DNA of 64,000 bases from Nitrospinae bacterium bin107 (GCA_002238965.1 MPNJ01000005.1:62001-126000), one strand, 5' to 3'; shown: positions 17,735 to 27,248, counted from the first letter of the stretch. The notes: generated by a model not told the origin, from the letters alone. Translations and numbers: made by a program.

Positions 17735-19657
17735 TTATGAGCTTTCTTCGGTCACATCCTCTTTTTGCTTATTCTCACGAATTCTCCGGAGCCAGGCGAG
17801 AAGGTCGCCCCCCAGCCCCAGGCCAAGCACGACGAGACCGATTAAGTCCGTCAGGCCGCCGGTGAGGATCAGCAGCAAGGCCGCCACTCCCAGAACCGCC
17901 CTGCGCCACAGGGAAATTCCCTGATCGATGACGCACCTCGCCAGGGCGTAGACGCCGAAAAGCGCCGTTCCAACCGCCATTCCGATCCCTCCCCAGGAGC
18001 CTTGCATCAGGAGAGAGTCCCCGTAGACGAACAGGAACGGGACGATGTAGGCGGCGATTCCGAGCCGCACCGCCATGAAGCCGACCTGCATGGGGTGGGC
18101 GCCTGCGAGCGCGCCCGCGGCGAACGCAGAAGCCGCGACGGGCGGGGTCATGGTGGCCAGGACGGCGTAGTAGAAAATGAACATGTGAGCGCTCAGGAGC
18201 GGAAACCCCAATTTCACGAGAGCGGGGCCTGCCGCGGCGGCCGCGACGAGGTAGGCGGCGACCGTAGGTACGCCCATCCCCAAGACGATGGAAACCAGCA
18301 TGACGGCGAAGAGTCCCAGTATTTTGCTGTCGCCCACGTAGGAGAGCAGCAGATCCGTGACTTTGAGACCCAGCCCCGTGAGAGACAAAACGCCCACGAC
18401 AACGCCCGCCAATGCGCTGGGAGTCGCGACGTGGATGGCGCCTTCCATCGTCCGGTAGAGCGCCTCGGTCACCCTTTTGGCTCCCATGCGCGTTTCCTGC
18501 CGGAACCAGCTGGCGATTACCGCCGCTCCGATGGCGTAAAAGGCGGATTTCATCGGCGAAACCCGCACGTATACCAGGAAGTAGATGAGGACGAATATGG
18601 GCAGAAGCAGGTGTCCGTTCTGCTTTAAGACGTCCCACAATCGGGGGAGTTCACTCCTGGGCAAGCCGCTTAAACCTAGGTTTTTCGCTTCGACGCCGAT
18701 CATGAAATAGACCGCCACGTAGAACAGAATGGCCGGTATGAGGCCCGCCGCGGCGATTTTGAGATAGGGGATGCCGGTCACCTCGGCCATTACGAACGCC
18801 GTGACTCCCATGACGGGAGGCATGAGCTGTCCGCCGGTGGAGGCGACGGTTTCGACGGCTCCCGCGAAGGCGGGTCGATAGCCGATGCTCTTCATCAGGG
18901 GGATGGTGAAGGTGCCGGTCGTCACCACGTTCGTCACCGAACTGCCGGACATAGTGCCGAAAAGGCTGCTGGCGAAGACCGCCACCTTGGCCGGCCCGCC
19001 TCTCGCGCCGCCTGCGATGGCCAGAGAGGTATCGATGAACAGCCGCCCCGCGCCCGAACTCTGAAGAGCGGAGCCGAAGAGGATGAAGAGGATGATGAAG
19101 GTGGAGGAGGCCGCCAGCGGAGGCCCGAAGATTCCTTCCAGACTGAAGAGATACGTGATGGTGCGCGGGAATGGATAGCCCCTGTGCCCCCAAAGACCGG
19201 GGAGATAGTCGCCCCATAGCGCATAGGCCAGGCATACGAGGGCGAGGATCGGTAGCACGTATCCCTGCAGGCGGCGTCCCATCTCCAGGATGACGAGGAA
19301 CGTGATGGTGGCGAAAACGACGTCGTATAGGTTGGGGTCGACGCCGACCCGGTAGAGCATCTCGTCGAAGTCGACGATGAGGAAGATGGTCGTCGTGACG
19401 AGGAGAAAGGCGAGGGAATAATCGAGGAGGTTGGGGCCTTCGTTTTTCTTGTCGGCTCTCCAGGGGATGAGCGCGAAAACGAGGATTCCGGCTGCCGTCA
19501 GGTGAAAAGATCGCAATATCCAGGGCTGGATCGGCTGGACCATGAGAACGTAGAGGTGATAGGCGGTGCTCAGCGCCCCGAAGGCGAATATGATCTTCGC
19601 CAGAGGCCCGGAGAGGCTCCTGTGTTGAGACCCTATTCCCTCGGCTCTATCCTGCAT
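17735..19657 (-). CDS. TRAP transporter permease, fused DctQM type (second system)
   Basis: A 640-residue polytopic membrane protein of the same fused family as the gene at 2822. Shared blocks include GPAKVAVFASSLFGTMSGSS, STGGQLMPPVMGVTAFV, GMGVPTVAAYLVAAAAAGPA and AHMFIFYYAVLATMTPPVAA. In this locus the permease gene precedes the receptor gene, the reverse of the first system. AGAGG lies eight bases before the ATG. The sequence is diverged from the first permease, so the two systems are likely to have different ligands. Confidence 0.94.
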   Translation of the reverse strand: MQDRAEGIGSQHRSLSGPLAKIIFAFGALSTAYHLYVLMVQPIQPWILRSFHLTAAGILVFALIPWRADKKNEGPNLLDYSLAFLLVTTTIFLIVDFDEMLYRVGVDPNLYDVVFATITFLVILEMGRRLQGYVLPILALVCLAYALWGDYLPGLWGHRGYPFPRTITYLFSLEGIFGPPLAASSTFIILFILFGSALQSSGAGRLFIDTSLAIAGGARGGPAKVAVFASSLFGTMSGSSVTNVVTTGTFTIPLMKSIGYRPAFAGAVETVASTGGQLMPPVMGVTAFVMAEVTGIPYLKIAAAGLIPAILFYVAVYFMIGVEAKNLGLSGLPRSELPRLWDVLKQNGHLLLPIFVLIYFLVYVRVSPMKSAFYAIGAAVIASWFRQETRMGAKRVTEALYRTMEGAIHVATPSALAGVVVGVLSLTGLGLKVTDLLLSYVGDSKILGLFAVMLVSIVLGMGVPTVAAYLVAAAAAGPALVKLGFPLLSAHMFIFYYAVLATMTPPVAASAFAAGALAGAHPMQVGFMAVRLGIAAYIVPFLFVYGDSLLMQGSWGGIGMAVGTALFGVYALARCVIDQGISLWRRAVLGVAALLLILTGGLTDLIGLVVLGLGLGGDLLAWLRRIRENKQKEDVTEESS

Positions 19658-19974
19658 CGGCTTCGCCTCTGGTGGTCTGTGTATTTACCGGAAGTGGAAT
19701 CTCCAAAATTCCTTTTTCCCGGGTTCTGAAATTTTCAATTACTTCGTATCTGGCGGTTCCTCAATAAGATTCTCATGGACGGTTGGCCGCTGGTGCGGTT
19801 CGGGAGACATCGTTTCGATCCCGGGTTTTCCGACGCGAAACGCAGGGACTCCAAGAAATCCTCGTCATCGGGAATCCGGCCTTCCTGAAACCCGGGTAAA
19901 ACGCCTCGCTCTGAATGAAAAGTATGTAAATCTTATACAAACAAAAATTTTACGGGTCAATCCCGCGCCGTTCA
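19658..19974. other. Intergenic region upstream of the second TRAP system
   Basis: No gene is apparent. It must hold the promoter for the minus-strand TRAP, DUF3604 and hydrolase genes. AT-rich patches around 19680-19760 and 19915-19955 could serve, but no consensus box stands out. Confidence 0.4.
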
Positions 19975-20329
19975 GGGTTGTTGAAAAAGACCGCGTTGCC
20001 AGAGGACAAAGGCAACCCCCCCTACCCCCCGTTGTTAGGGGTCAATTCCGACCGAGGAGGGAGGAATTGCAAGCCGATGCGTTTCCCGCCAATGGCTTAT
20101 GCAAACGCTCGTTCCTCACTCGCGTTTGACCCCTGACAAGGGGGGGGTAGGGGGGGTTGGTTTTCATGCAGGTAAGAGGGCAATCCAACCGACCGAGGAG
20201 GCGCCGCCCCGTAAGGACAGGCCTCCGTGCCTGTCCCGATTCGAACCATCCTGCAAAAGGACAACCGCAACACCGACCGACGAGGGCTTTTCTTTCACCC
20301 TTTCGTCAGGGGGGCTTTTTCAACAGCCC
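19975..20329. repeat. 355-bp MITE-like element with nested inverted repeats
   Basis: The ends are GGGTTGTTGAAAAAG (19975-19989) and CTTTTTCAACAGCCC (20315-20329), inverted with one mismatch. Inside, AACCCCCCCTACCCCCC (20014-20030) is perfectly inverted at 20142-20158, extended by TTAGGGGTCAA against TTGACCCCTGAC. No protein is encoded. The segment 20101-20132 recurs in inverse orientation at 25686-25717 with three differences, and the end recurs at 16635. It stops three bases before the TctA stop codon. A small non-autonomous transposon or a structured intergenic repeat family are both possible. Confidence 0.55.
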
Positions 20330-20332
20330 GGA

Positions 20333-21859
20333 TCATTCCTCCCCCACGGCGAACTCCTCTTCCGGCTTGTCCTTGTTCCGGCGGAGGAGGGCGGAAATCA
20401 CCGGATACAAGAGCACGAGCGCGGTCAATATGATGAGGACGATGCTGATCGGCCGGGTCCACAGGATCGACCAGTCATCCTGCGACAACCGGAGCGCGAC
20501 CCTGAGGTTGAACTCGACTTTTGGCCCCAGGATGAGGCCGAGTATAAGCGGCGCGATGGGGAACTTCAGCCGCTCCAGCGAGTAGCCGAACAGGCCGAAC
20601 CCCAGCATCAGGTAGACGTTGAAGATGCTGTTCTCGAACGAATAGATGCCCACCACCGTCAGCGCGATGATGAGCGGCATCAGTTGCACCTGCGCCAGGC
20701 GAAGGATGTTGGCGAAAAGCTTCGTCGCGATGATGCCGCCGAACACGAACAGGGACGCGGAGGTGAACAGCATCGCCCACATGTAGCCGTAGACCACGTC
20801 GGGCGCTTCCTTGAACAGGCGCGGGCCGGGTTCGAGTCCGTGGATGAGCAGGCCCGCCAGTATCAGGGCGGCCAGCCCGCTGCCGGGAACCCCCAGCGTG
20901 AGTGCGGGGATCATGGCGGCGGCGTTGTCCGCGTTGTTGGCGCATTCGGCCACGGCGACGCCCACGGGGTTTCCCTTCCCGAAGCTCTCGGGGTCTTTCG
21001 ATGAGCGTTTGGTTTCGTTGTAGGCGACAAATGCGCCGACGACGCCTCCGACCCCCGGAAGAATCCCGATGATGATCCCGATGACGTTCGCACGGACCCA
21101 GGCGGGAAAAATTTGCGCCCACGGCCAGTTCGCCATGTCGGATCTGCCCTCGAATTCGAGGTCCTTGGATTTGACGCCGGTCATGACGGCGCGCTCGGCC
21201 ATCTGAAACGCCGGCGGCAGCGCATACACTCCGACCATGATGACGATGAGCTGCAGGCCCCCCGAAAGCTCCAGGGTGTCGAAGGTGAAGCGCTCATAGC
21301 CAGTCACGTGGTCTAAGCCCACCATGCCCAGCAGCAGTCCGACGCAAGAGGCCATGAGGCCCTTGATGGGGTCCGAACCCAGCAGCACGGCGATGCTGGA
21401 GAGGCCGAACAGGCTGATCCAGAAGATTTCAGGCGGGCCGAAGGCCAGGGCGAAATCCGCGAGCGGCGGGGAGAGCGTCATCAGCGAAACGGCGCTGACC
21501 ATGCCTCCCACCGCTGAGGAGACGCAGGCGATCTTGAGCGCCCGTTCGGCGAGACCCTGCTGGGCCATCGGGTAGCCGTCGAAAGTGGTGGCGATGGCGC
21601 CCGGCGTGCCCGGAATGCGCAGCAGGACGGCGGGAATGGCGCCGCCGTATGATCCGCCGTTGTGGATGCCGGCCATCATCCCCAGCGCCATGAGCGGCGA
21701 CATGCCGAAGGTAAGCGGGATGAGGAGGGCGATGCCCATCGTAGCCGTCAGCCCCGGAATGGCGCCGAAAATGATGCCGCCGATCACCCCCACGACCATG
21801 GCGAGAATGTTCTGCCACTCGAGGATGACCCAAAGGGAATTGTAGAAAGGCTCTATCAA
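20333..21859 (-). CDS. tctA: Tripartite tricarboxylate transporter permease, TctA family
   Basis: A 508-residue inner-membrane protein of the TctA/DUF112 family, the large subunit of TTT secondary transporters. Diagnostic blocks are GVIGGIIFGAIPGLTATMG, GMMAGIHNGGSYGGAIPAVL, GIIIGILPGVGGVVGAFVAY and ALTLGVPGSGLAALILAGLL. It begins at a TTG (21859). It is the last gene of the minus-strand unit tctC, hydrolase, tctB, tctA. The transported carboxylate is not deducible. Confidence 0.94.
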   Translation of the reverse strand: MIEPFYNSLWVILEWQNILAMVVGVIGGIIFGAIPGLTATMGIALLIPLTFGMSPLMALGMMAGIHNGGSYGGAIPAVLLRIPGTPGAIATTFDGYPMAQQGLAERALKIACVSSAVGGMVSAVSLMTLSPPLADFALAFGPPEIFWISLFGLSSIAVLLGSDPIKGLMASCVGLLLGMVGLDHVTGYERFTFDTLELSGGLQLIVIMVGVYALPPAFQMAERAVMTGVKSKDLEFEGRSDMANWPWAQIFPAWVRANVIGIIIGILPGVGGVVGAFVAYNETKRSSKDPESFGKGNPVGVAVAECANNADNAAAMIPALTLGVPGSGLAALILAGLLIHGLEPGPRLFKEAPDVVYGYMWAMLFTSASLFVFGGIIATKLFANILRLAQVQLMPLIIALTVVGIYSFENSIFNVYLMLGFGLFGYSLERLKFPIAPLILGLILGPKVEFNLRVALRLSQDDWSILWTRPISIVLIILTALVLLYPVISALLRRNKDKPEEEFAVGEE

Positions 21860-21927
21860 GGTTTCATTCCCGGGGCTTGGAGATTGGGAACAAATCGGTG
21901 TCCAGTCACGATGTTACGCACTCCCTT

Positions 21928-22389
21928 TTAGTGGCGCAGGAAAAATTCCTGCGTGAGCGGTCGGTCGAAAAGCTGGTCGAATACCACGAAGATGAACAGG
22001 AGATAACAGACCGTGGTCGCCGCCATGACGAACCTGTTCCGGTAGCCCAGCGCCCAGGCAGCTGTGGGGATGAAAATCAGCGAGGCGCTGTAGTAGCCGA
22101 GATACTGCACGCCTGCAATGTAGCCCAGCGCCAGGAGGGCGCTCAGAAAAAACCGCTTGTGGTGAATGAAGAACGGCTCGAAGGTCCTGCTACGGCCTGA
22201 TTTGAGCCAGGACTTTACGAACATGAGGACGGAGAGAATGACCATCAACCCGATGACCATCCGCGGGTAGAAGGCCGCTTCTTCCGGGAAACTCCCGGCG
22301 TGGAAATAGAGGAAAGTCGTTACGACGAAGAAGATTACGGAGGCGACTCTGTCATGGTTTTCGAACACGTGCGCTTCCCCCGCGAGCAT
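21928..22389 (-). CDS. tctB: Tripartite tricarboxylate transporter small subunit, TctB family
   Basis: A 153-residue membrane protein with four predicted helices (for example VIFFVVTTFLYFHAG, MVIGLMVILSVLMFV, FFLSALLALGYIAGV and TVCYLLFIFVVFDQL). Length and topology match TctB. It lies 68 bases upstream of tctA and is expected to pair with it and with the TctC receptor at 23315. Confidence 0.85.
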   Translation of the reverse strand: MLAGEAHVFENHDRVASVIFFVVTTFLYFHAGSFPEEAAFYPRMVIGLMVILSVLMFVKSWLKSGRSRTFEPFFIHHKRFFLSALLALGYIAGVQYLGYYSASLIFIPTAAWALGYRNRFVMAATTVCYLLFIFVVFDQLFDRPLTQEFFLRH

Positions 22390-22438
22390 AGACAGGGACG
22401 AGTTGCCCGAAGCGAAATTTCAGGACACGCCGTTTCTG

Positions 22439-23221
22439 TTAAGGCGCGGCATCGACCTCCGCCAGGAACCCGAGCGTGTGCCGGCAGAACGCCTCGGGCC
22501 TTTCTATCGGGATCAGGTGTCCGCAGTCGGGAATCCTGACGAGGCGCGAACCCGGAATCCCCTCGTTCATGATTTCCGCGTGGCCCATCACGTTGGTGAC
22601 GTCCGCCTCGCCGTTCAGAATCAGCGTCGGCGCCTTGATGTCGGGGAGTTCCGCCTTGATGTCGAACGTCCCGAGCGCGGTAACGGTGAGTTCGCGAAAT
22701 TTTTGCGGCGACTGGAGGGCGATCTCATACGCCTCGGCGACGTCCGCCTCATCGCTGCCCGGCCGGAACCAGTGGTGGATGAGACTATCCGCGACGGCAG
22801 GCCATCCGTCTCGCTCGAGTTCGGCCAGCGTCTCGGGAACGTTGCGCCCCGTCCGGTCGGGCATGGTCCCCACGAGCACCAGCCCGTCCACCCGCTCGGG
22901 GTAATCGAGAGCGAAGCACTGGGCGATCATGCCGCCCATGGACAGTCCGCATACGTGTGCTTTCTCGACGCCCAGGGCATCCATCAGGCGCGCCAGTTCC
23001 CCGGCGAATCCGCGCGGTGAGAAATCGCCGGTTTCCTTTTTCTCAGAGTCACCGAACCCCTGGCGATCGTGCGCGACCACGTGGTAGCGCTTCCTGAATT
23101 CGGGCGTGATTTTGCGCCACACGCGGCCCGAACCCGCGTTCCCGTGAAGAAAAAATACGGGTTTTCCCGCGCCCTCGTCGACGTAGTGGAGGTCGACTCC
23201 CGATACGTTGATGTGCGGCAT
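22439..23221 (-). CDS. Alpha/beta-fold hydrolase inside the tct operon
   Basis: A 260-residue soluble alpha/beta hydrolase. It has an oxyanion HGNAGSGRVW, the nucleophile elbow GLSMGGM with serine, an acid in LILNGEADV and a terminal histidine in DCGHLIP. Relatives include 3-oxoadipate enol-lactonase and other carboxylesterases. Its location between the receptor and the tctB/tctA genes suggests it opens or de-esterifies the imported carboxylate. ATG 23221 is chosen; a GTG three codons upstream (23230) is an alternative with an AAGG site. Confidence 0.88.
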   Translation of the reverse strand: MPHINVSGVDLHYVDEGAGKPVFFLHGNAGSGRVWRKITPEFRKRYHVVAHDRQGFGDSEKKETGDFSPRGFAGELARLMDALGVEKAHVCGLSMGGMIAQCFALDYPERVDGLVLVGTMPDRTGRNVPETLAELERDGWPAVADSLIHHWFRPGSDEADVAEAYEIALQSPQKFRELTVTALGTFDIKAELPDIKAPTLILNGEADVTNVMGHAEIMNEGIPGSRLVRIPDCGHLIPIERPEAFCRHTLGFLAEVDAAP

Positions 23222-23314
23222 ACGCTCCACCTGACCTTAAGGCGTACCGACGGTGCGCGCCCTCGGGTTGTTTGCGTTACTGCGTCCTCAGTGAGCCGAA
23301 GTCCCGGATCTTTC

Positions 23315-24292
23315 TTATTTTTTCTTTTTCTTCTTCATCCAGGGGTTCGTCTTCCAGAGTTGTTCGTGGGCCATGTGAGACGCGTTCGCTACCTTCCCCA
23401 TCTCCTCGCCGCTGGTGTATTCCACCGCAATTCTTTGTTTCTTCGCCACTTTCAGGAATCCGGGATCTGCGATCGCCTTTTTGAAGGCGGCGCGCAGCTT
23501 CGCCAGTATGGGCGCCGGCACGCCCTTGGGAGCGGCCACGGGACGGAAGACGAAATTGGTGATGTCCACGCCCTGCTCCTTGAACGTCGGGACCCATGAG
23601 CCGATCGACACCCGCTCGGGCGCCGCCTGGGCGAGGATGCGGACCTTGTCCTTGAATTTCGCGATAGCGGACATCGAAATCGCCAGCACCGGAACGTGGC
23701 CGCCAAGAAGAGCGTTGCGCGCGGGTCCGCCGCCGCCGAAGGGCACCTTGTTCATTTTGAGTCCCGTCTTGACCAAGAACTTGCTGGTCCCGATGCTGTG
23801 GACGCTGCTGAGCGCCGCCATGCCGATCGAGATTTTGCCGGGGTTCTTCTTGACGTCGGCCATGAGATCGGCCAGGGTTTTGTACTTGCTCGTCTTGAGC
23901 ACGGCGAACGTCGTCGGCCCCCTGTTCACGTTGCCCAGGAAGTCGAAGTCCTTGATGGTGTATTTCACCTTCCCCATGATGGGGCCGACGATGGCCTGGG
24001 GGAAGTTCGTCATGCCGATGGTGTAGCCGTCGGGCTTGGCGTTCGCTATCGCGTTGAACCCGATGTTGCCGCCGGCGCCTGGCTTGTTGATGATGGCGAT
24101 CTTGGCGCCTTTGCCCAGGTGCTTTTCGAGAAAGGGAACGAAAGCGCGGGACGTCCTGTCGGAGCCACCCCCGACCCTGTAGGCGACGATGTAGTTGATG
24201 GCGCGTTCAGGATAGGCCGCTGCCGCTGAATCGACGAACCCCACTGATACCAGAACACCAAAGGCAATGATGCATTTCATGATCTTGGACAT
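23315..24292 (-). CDS. tctC: Tripartite tricarboxylate transporter receptor, TctC/Bug family
   Basis: A 325-residue periplasmic receptor. The signal peptide ends near VDSAAAAYP, followed by RAINYIVAYRVGGGSDRTSR, KPGAGGNIGFNAIANAKPDG and YTIGMTNF, all typical of Bug receptors. The ATG at 24292 is chosen over an upstream frame extension because GGAGG lies seven bases before it and the signal peptide starts there. First gene of the tct unit. The highly lysine-rich C terminus (WMKKKKKK) is unusual. Confidence 0.92.
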   Translation of the reverse strand: MSKIMKCIIAFGVLVSVGFVDSAAAAYPERAINYIVAYRVGGGSDRTSRAFVPFLEKHLGKGAKIAIINKPGAGGNIGFNAIANAKPDGYTIGMTNFPQAIVGPIMGKVKYTIKDFDFLGNVNRGPTTFAVLKTSKYKTLADLMADVKKNPGKISIGMAALSSVHSIGTSKFLVKTGLKMNKVPFGGGGPARNALLGGHVPVLAISMSAIAKFKDKVRILAQAAPERVSIGSWVPTFKEQGVDITNFVFRPVAAPKGVPAPILAKLRAAFKKAIADPGFLKVAKKQRIAVEYTSGEEMGKVANASHMAHEQLWKTNPWMKKKKKK

Positions 24293-24527
24293 CGGGCTTC
24301 CTCCATAATCAGGTTTCTCCAGATTTCGTTTCGATTCCGTTTGCTCGGCTCCTTTTATTCGTGATTTCTCGCAGCGACAGAGAAAGTGAATAAACCGGAC
24401 TTCCTCAAACGGCGCATGACTCAAGTAATATATGGATGGCGATCATCATAGTGAATCCGCGAAGACGGTACAAGCGCGCCTTATTCGGCCCGAAAATCCC
24501 GATGCGCCGTGAGCCGCCTCCCCGCCA

Positions 24528-25541
24528 TCAGCAAAGCGAGCGCAGGAGAGATTTTCTGTCTTCGAGCTTCCAGACGCCTTCCGAGAGCCGCTCCCGCCGC
24601 CTGTCGGCATGCCATTTGCGGTAGGCGATCACGCGGGGTGCGGATATCATCTCGCTTTCCATCAACTGGGCCGCGAGTTTTTCCGGTATAGGTTTTGCGC
24701 TCTCGCCCACCGGGTAGCCGAACTCGACGAGCAGATCCCCCATCACTTCCTCGAGCGCGGATACGTCGTCCGCCGGCAGGCGCGTTTTGTACATCTCGCA
24801 GTATTGCGTGGAGATGGGCCGCCCGCTCTTCACGTGGTTAGGAAGAGAACTCCAATTTTTCGAGGATTCCGTCTCATGGTGGGCAAGCATCTGTCCGTCG
24901 AAATCCTCCTTCAGGAAATCGCACAGCTTTTTCAGCGCATCCTCAGGCTCTGCGCACAGATCCTCATAGCGGATCACGTAGTAATCCGATTCCCCCATGC
25001 GTTTCCCCGACGCGTGCGCGGCGCCGGTGAAATCCTTCCAGACGTGCGCGCCCGAATATATGTTCTCGGGCAGCATCTCGGGCGAATCGGCGATGTCGAT
25101 CGCCATGTCGCGCCCGTCCCTCACGATGTGGACGAATTGCGCATCCGGGAAATCGCCTTTGATCTCCTCCATCCAGAAAGAATTGCGGGGAGATTTCTCG
25201 CCCCACCGCTCCTTGCCCGTGCGCTCGGCGTAGTGGCGGTGAAGCGCGTCGTAAAGCCCGCGGAAGGTCGGTTCTTCGGAGGCGGAAACGAGGTCCTTCG
25301 GCGTGATGTCGAGCTTCATGTTCTTGATGAAGGGGTTTTCGAAGATGTCCTCGGCCAGCGCCATGAAATTTTCCGGGCTTGCGAGGTCGCCATAGCTGTA
25401 GAGGTAGGGATAGACCATTTCGTACAGCCAGGCGGGGGAGGGCACTGCCAGCCTCGGGTGGGCGTCCAGGATGAGCCGGAACAGGGTCGAGCCTGAACGG
25501 GGGGCGCTGACGATGAATACGGGTCTTGAGAAATCCGGCAT
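24528..25541 (-). CDS. PAPS-dependent sulfotransferase (paralogue B)
   Basis: A 337-residue sulfotransferase closely resembling the one at 12098. SAPRSGSTLFRLILDAHP is the phosphosulfate loop and HIVRDGRDMAIDIADSP the 3'-phosphate site; WGEKSPRNSFWMEEIK is also shared. AAGGAGG four bases before the ATG sets the start. Two paralogues within 13 kb with one ATP sulfurylase suggest two related acceptors. It lies upstream of the tct unit with a 235-base gap, so it is probably separately transcribed. Confidence 0.9.
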   Translation of the reverse strand: MPDFSRPVFIVSAPRSGSTLFRLILDAHPRLAVPSPAWLYEMVYPYLYSYGDLASPENFMALAEDIFENPFIKNMKLDITPKDLVSASEEPTFRGLYDALHRHYAERTGKERWGEKSPRNSFWMEEIKGDFPDAQFVHIVRDGRDMAIDIADSPEMLPENIYSGAHVWKDFTGAAHASGKRMGESDYYVIRYEDLCAEPEDALKKLCDFLKEDFDGQMLAHHETESSKNWSSLPNHVKSGRPISTQYCEMYKTRLPADDVSALEEVMGDLLVEFGYPVGESAKPIPEKLAAQLMESEMISAPRVIAYRKWHADRRRERLSEGVWKLEDRKSLLRSLC

Positions 25542-25889
25542 GTTTCCTCCTTCTGGAGCCTTTGGGGTGTGCTCGAACGGGCGGGTTTTCCTTCGGTCCC
25601 CGCACCATTGCAATTGTTCAGTATGGGCGCATTATACGGGCGTGCGCGCCCGGAGACTAATAAGGTGAGGCGATCATCGAATGAAGGGTCAAACGCGAGC
25701 GAGGAGCGAACGTTTGCGTCCGTCATGCCGGCGGATGCCGGTGACAACCGACTGGTTGGCCGGAACCGGGGAGGGCGATCTTCACAACCCCTGGAAACTC
25801 CCCCGCTATTTTCATCCTTGCAACCGCGCGGTTGATACGATTTACTGGAAACCCTGATCAACCAAAACGAGCCTGAAAGGAGTTCTTAG
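25542..25889. other. Intergenic region with a dispersed repeat copy
   Basis: It separates the divergent sulfotransferase and ComA-like genes and must contain both promoters. Bases 25686-25717 (starting GGGTCAAACGCGAG) repeat, in inverse orientation, bases 20101-20132 of the MITE-like element. No gene is seen; short frames here lack support. Confidence 0.5.
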
Positions 25890-26702
25890 ATGGCCGGATT
25901 CGCCTTCGACTTCGTTCCTCTTCCCGCTGAGCGCAGCATGGAGAAACCCAGAACCAGCGGGATCACCATGATGATCGACAAGGGGGAGACCATCGAATAC
26001 CTCCAGGGACTCCTCCGGATGAGCGGCCCGTTCATCGACCTGGGCAAAATCGCGGTGGGCACTTCTCGCCTCTATCTCGAGGATTACTACCGCGAGAAAC
26101 TCGAACTGTTCAAAAGCCACGAGGTCAAGCCCTTCATCGGCGGGCAGTTCCTGGAATTCATCTTCGCCACGCAGGGCTGGGGCGGGGTGCACCCCTATTT
26201 CGAGGCGGCGGCGGAGTACGGGGTCGAGGCGATTGAGATTTCCGACAACTGCGTCTCCTTGTCCGACAATGAGAGAGAGCGGATGGTGCGCTCGGCGGTG
26301 GATGCAGGCCTCGAGGTGCACGGCGAGGTGGGCTCCAAGACCGGCAAGCAGGACGTGGCGGAACTGATCTCACAGGCGAACATCTGCATGGATGCGGGCG
26401 CCTCGGTGGTGCTCTTCGAGGCGGCGGAACTCATGCCAGGCGGCGAGGCCGATCGCGCCCTGATCGATTCCATCCGCGACCGGATGGACGTCCGCAAGGT
26501 GATTTTCGAACTTCCCGGCTGGTGGATAGAAGGCACGACGAACAACGTCATCTACGAGCTTCAGAAATTCCTGCTCACCGAATTCGGCCCCGACGTGAAC
26601 ATCGGGAACGTGCCTCCTTGGATGACGTTCAATCTCGAAGCCTTGCGCTGCGGCCTCAGTTCGGTCGGCCCGACGGAGCGGACTTTCGAGTCTGCGGGCT
26701 GA
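25890..26702 (+). CDS. Phosphosulfolactate synthase (ComA)-like protein
   Basis: A 270-residue TIM-barrel protein of the ComA family, which adds sulfite to phosphoenolpyruvate. Family blocks are GITMMIDKG, FIDLGKIAVGTSRLYLE, KPFIGGQFLEF (usually GGT), VEAIEISDNCVSLS and VHGEVGSKTG. AAAGGAG lies seven bases before the ATG. In archaea the product leads to coenzyme M; bacterial relatives are linked to sulfolactate. Proximity to ATP sulfurylase and sulfotransferases hints at organosulfur metabolism. Family is good; the exact reaction here is inferred. Confidence 0.82.
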   Translation: MAGFAFDFVPLPAERSMEKPRTSGITMMIDKGETIEYLQGLLRMSGPFIDLGKIAVGTSRLYLEDYYREKLELFKSHEVKPFIGGQFLEFIFATQGWGGVHPYFEAAAEYGVEAIEISDNCVSLSDNERERMVRSAVDAGLEVHGEVGSKTGKQDVAELISQANICMDAGASVVLFEAAELMPGGEADRALIDSIRDRMDVRKVIFELPGWWIEGTTNNVIYELQKFLLTEFGPDVNIGNVPPWMTFNLEALRCGLSSVGPTERTFESAG

Positions 26703-26879
26703 GGAGGTGGCTCGGGAGATTTTCCCTGAAACGAGAGAAGGGACTGCGGGTCGGCATCGCAGCATGTTCTGAGGGAAGCCATTATTCGCGCCGAGAATAC
26801 ACCTGGAATCTCTGGGGAGGGATTGCCGGCTAGAGAGAGACCGCCTCCCTCGCTCAAGGGCAGACCGCCGGTTTCCATT

Positions 26880-26975
26880 TCTCGTATAGCCCGTGTCCAT
26901 CCGTGTTTATTCTTTCCCGAGAAAATTCTGACGCATCCGGGTGAGAGGCGATCAACGCAATTGCGGGGAGATGCG
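26880..26975 (+). repeat. Degenerate direct repeat, copy 1
   Basis: It shares with copy 2 at 27373-27470 the ordered blocks TCGTAT, CGTGTCCAT, a TTTCC-GAG element, ATTCTG-CGCATCC and a terminal TGCGGGGAGATGCG. The order and spacing of blocks are kept although single bases differ, which argues for an old duplication rather than chance. Confidence 0.5.
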
Positions 26976-27179
26976 TGGGAGGGCCTGCCTTCGAGAATCG
27001 ACCCGTGATGTTCTTGCGGGCAATTGCGCGGAAATGCGGGGAGTCCCGCTCATCTCATCGCAAATGCGGGGAAATGCGAAGCCTGAAAATATTTTGTGGA
27101 CATATTTGAGTCGTCTGCGCTCAGAATCATGTTGATAACTGTTGAATTACAATGCTTTACGCTGATTGCGCGCGCGCTT

Positions 27180-27248
27180 TTTTATCGAAAAACCCCGTGA
27201 ATTTATCTAATTTTATCGAATTGTTCAGCTTTTTATCGAAATTCACGG
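27180..27248. repeat. Stem-loop with three TTTTATCGAA motifs
   Basis: CCGTGAATTT (27195-27204) and AAATTCACGG (27239-27248) form a perfect 10-base inverted repeat. TTTTATCGAA occurs at 27180, 27211 and 27231, two copies lying inside the loop. It could be a protein-binding site cluster; it does not match a DnaA-box set closely enough to be called an origin. Confidence 0.45.

Noticed and set aside
27180-27248. Replication origin or DnaA-box cluster
   Set aside because: TTTTATCGAA is not the TTATCCACA consensus, and no dnaA, dnaN or parAB genes are near.
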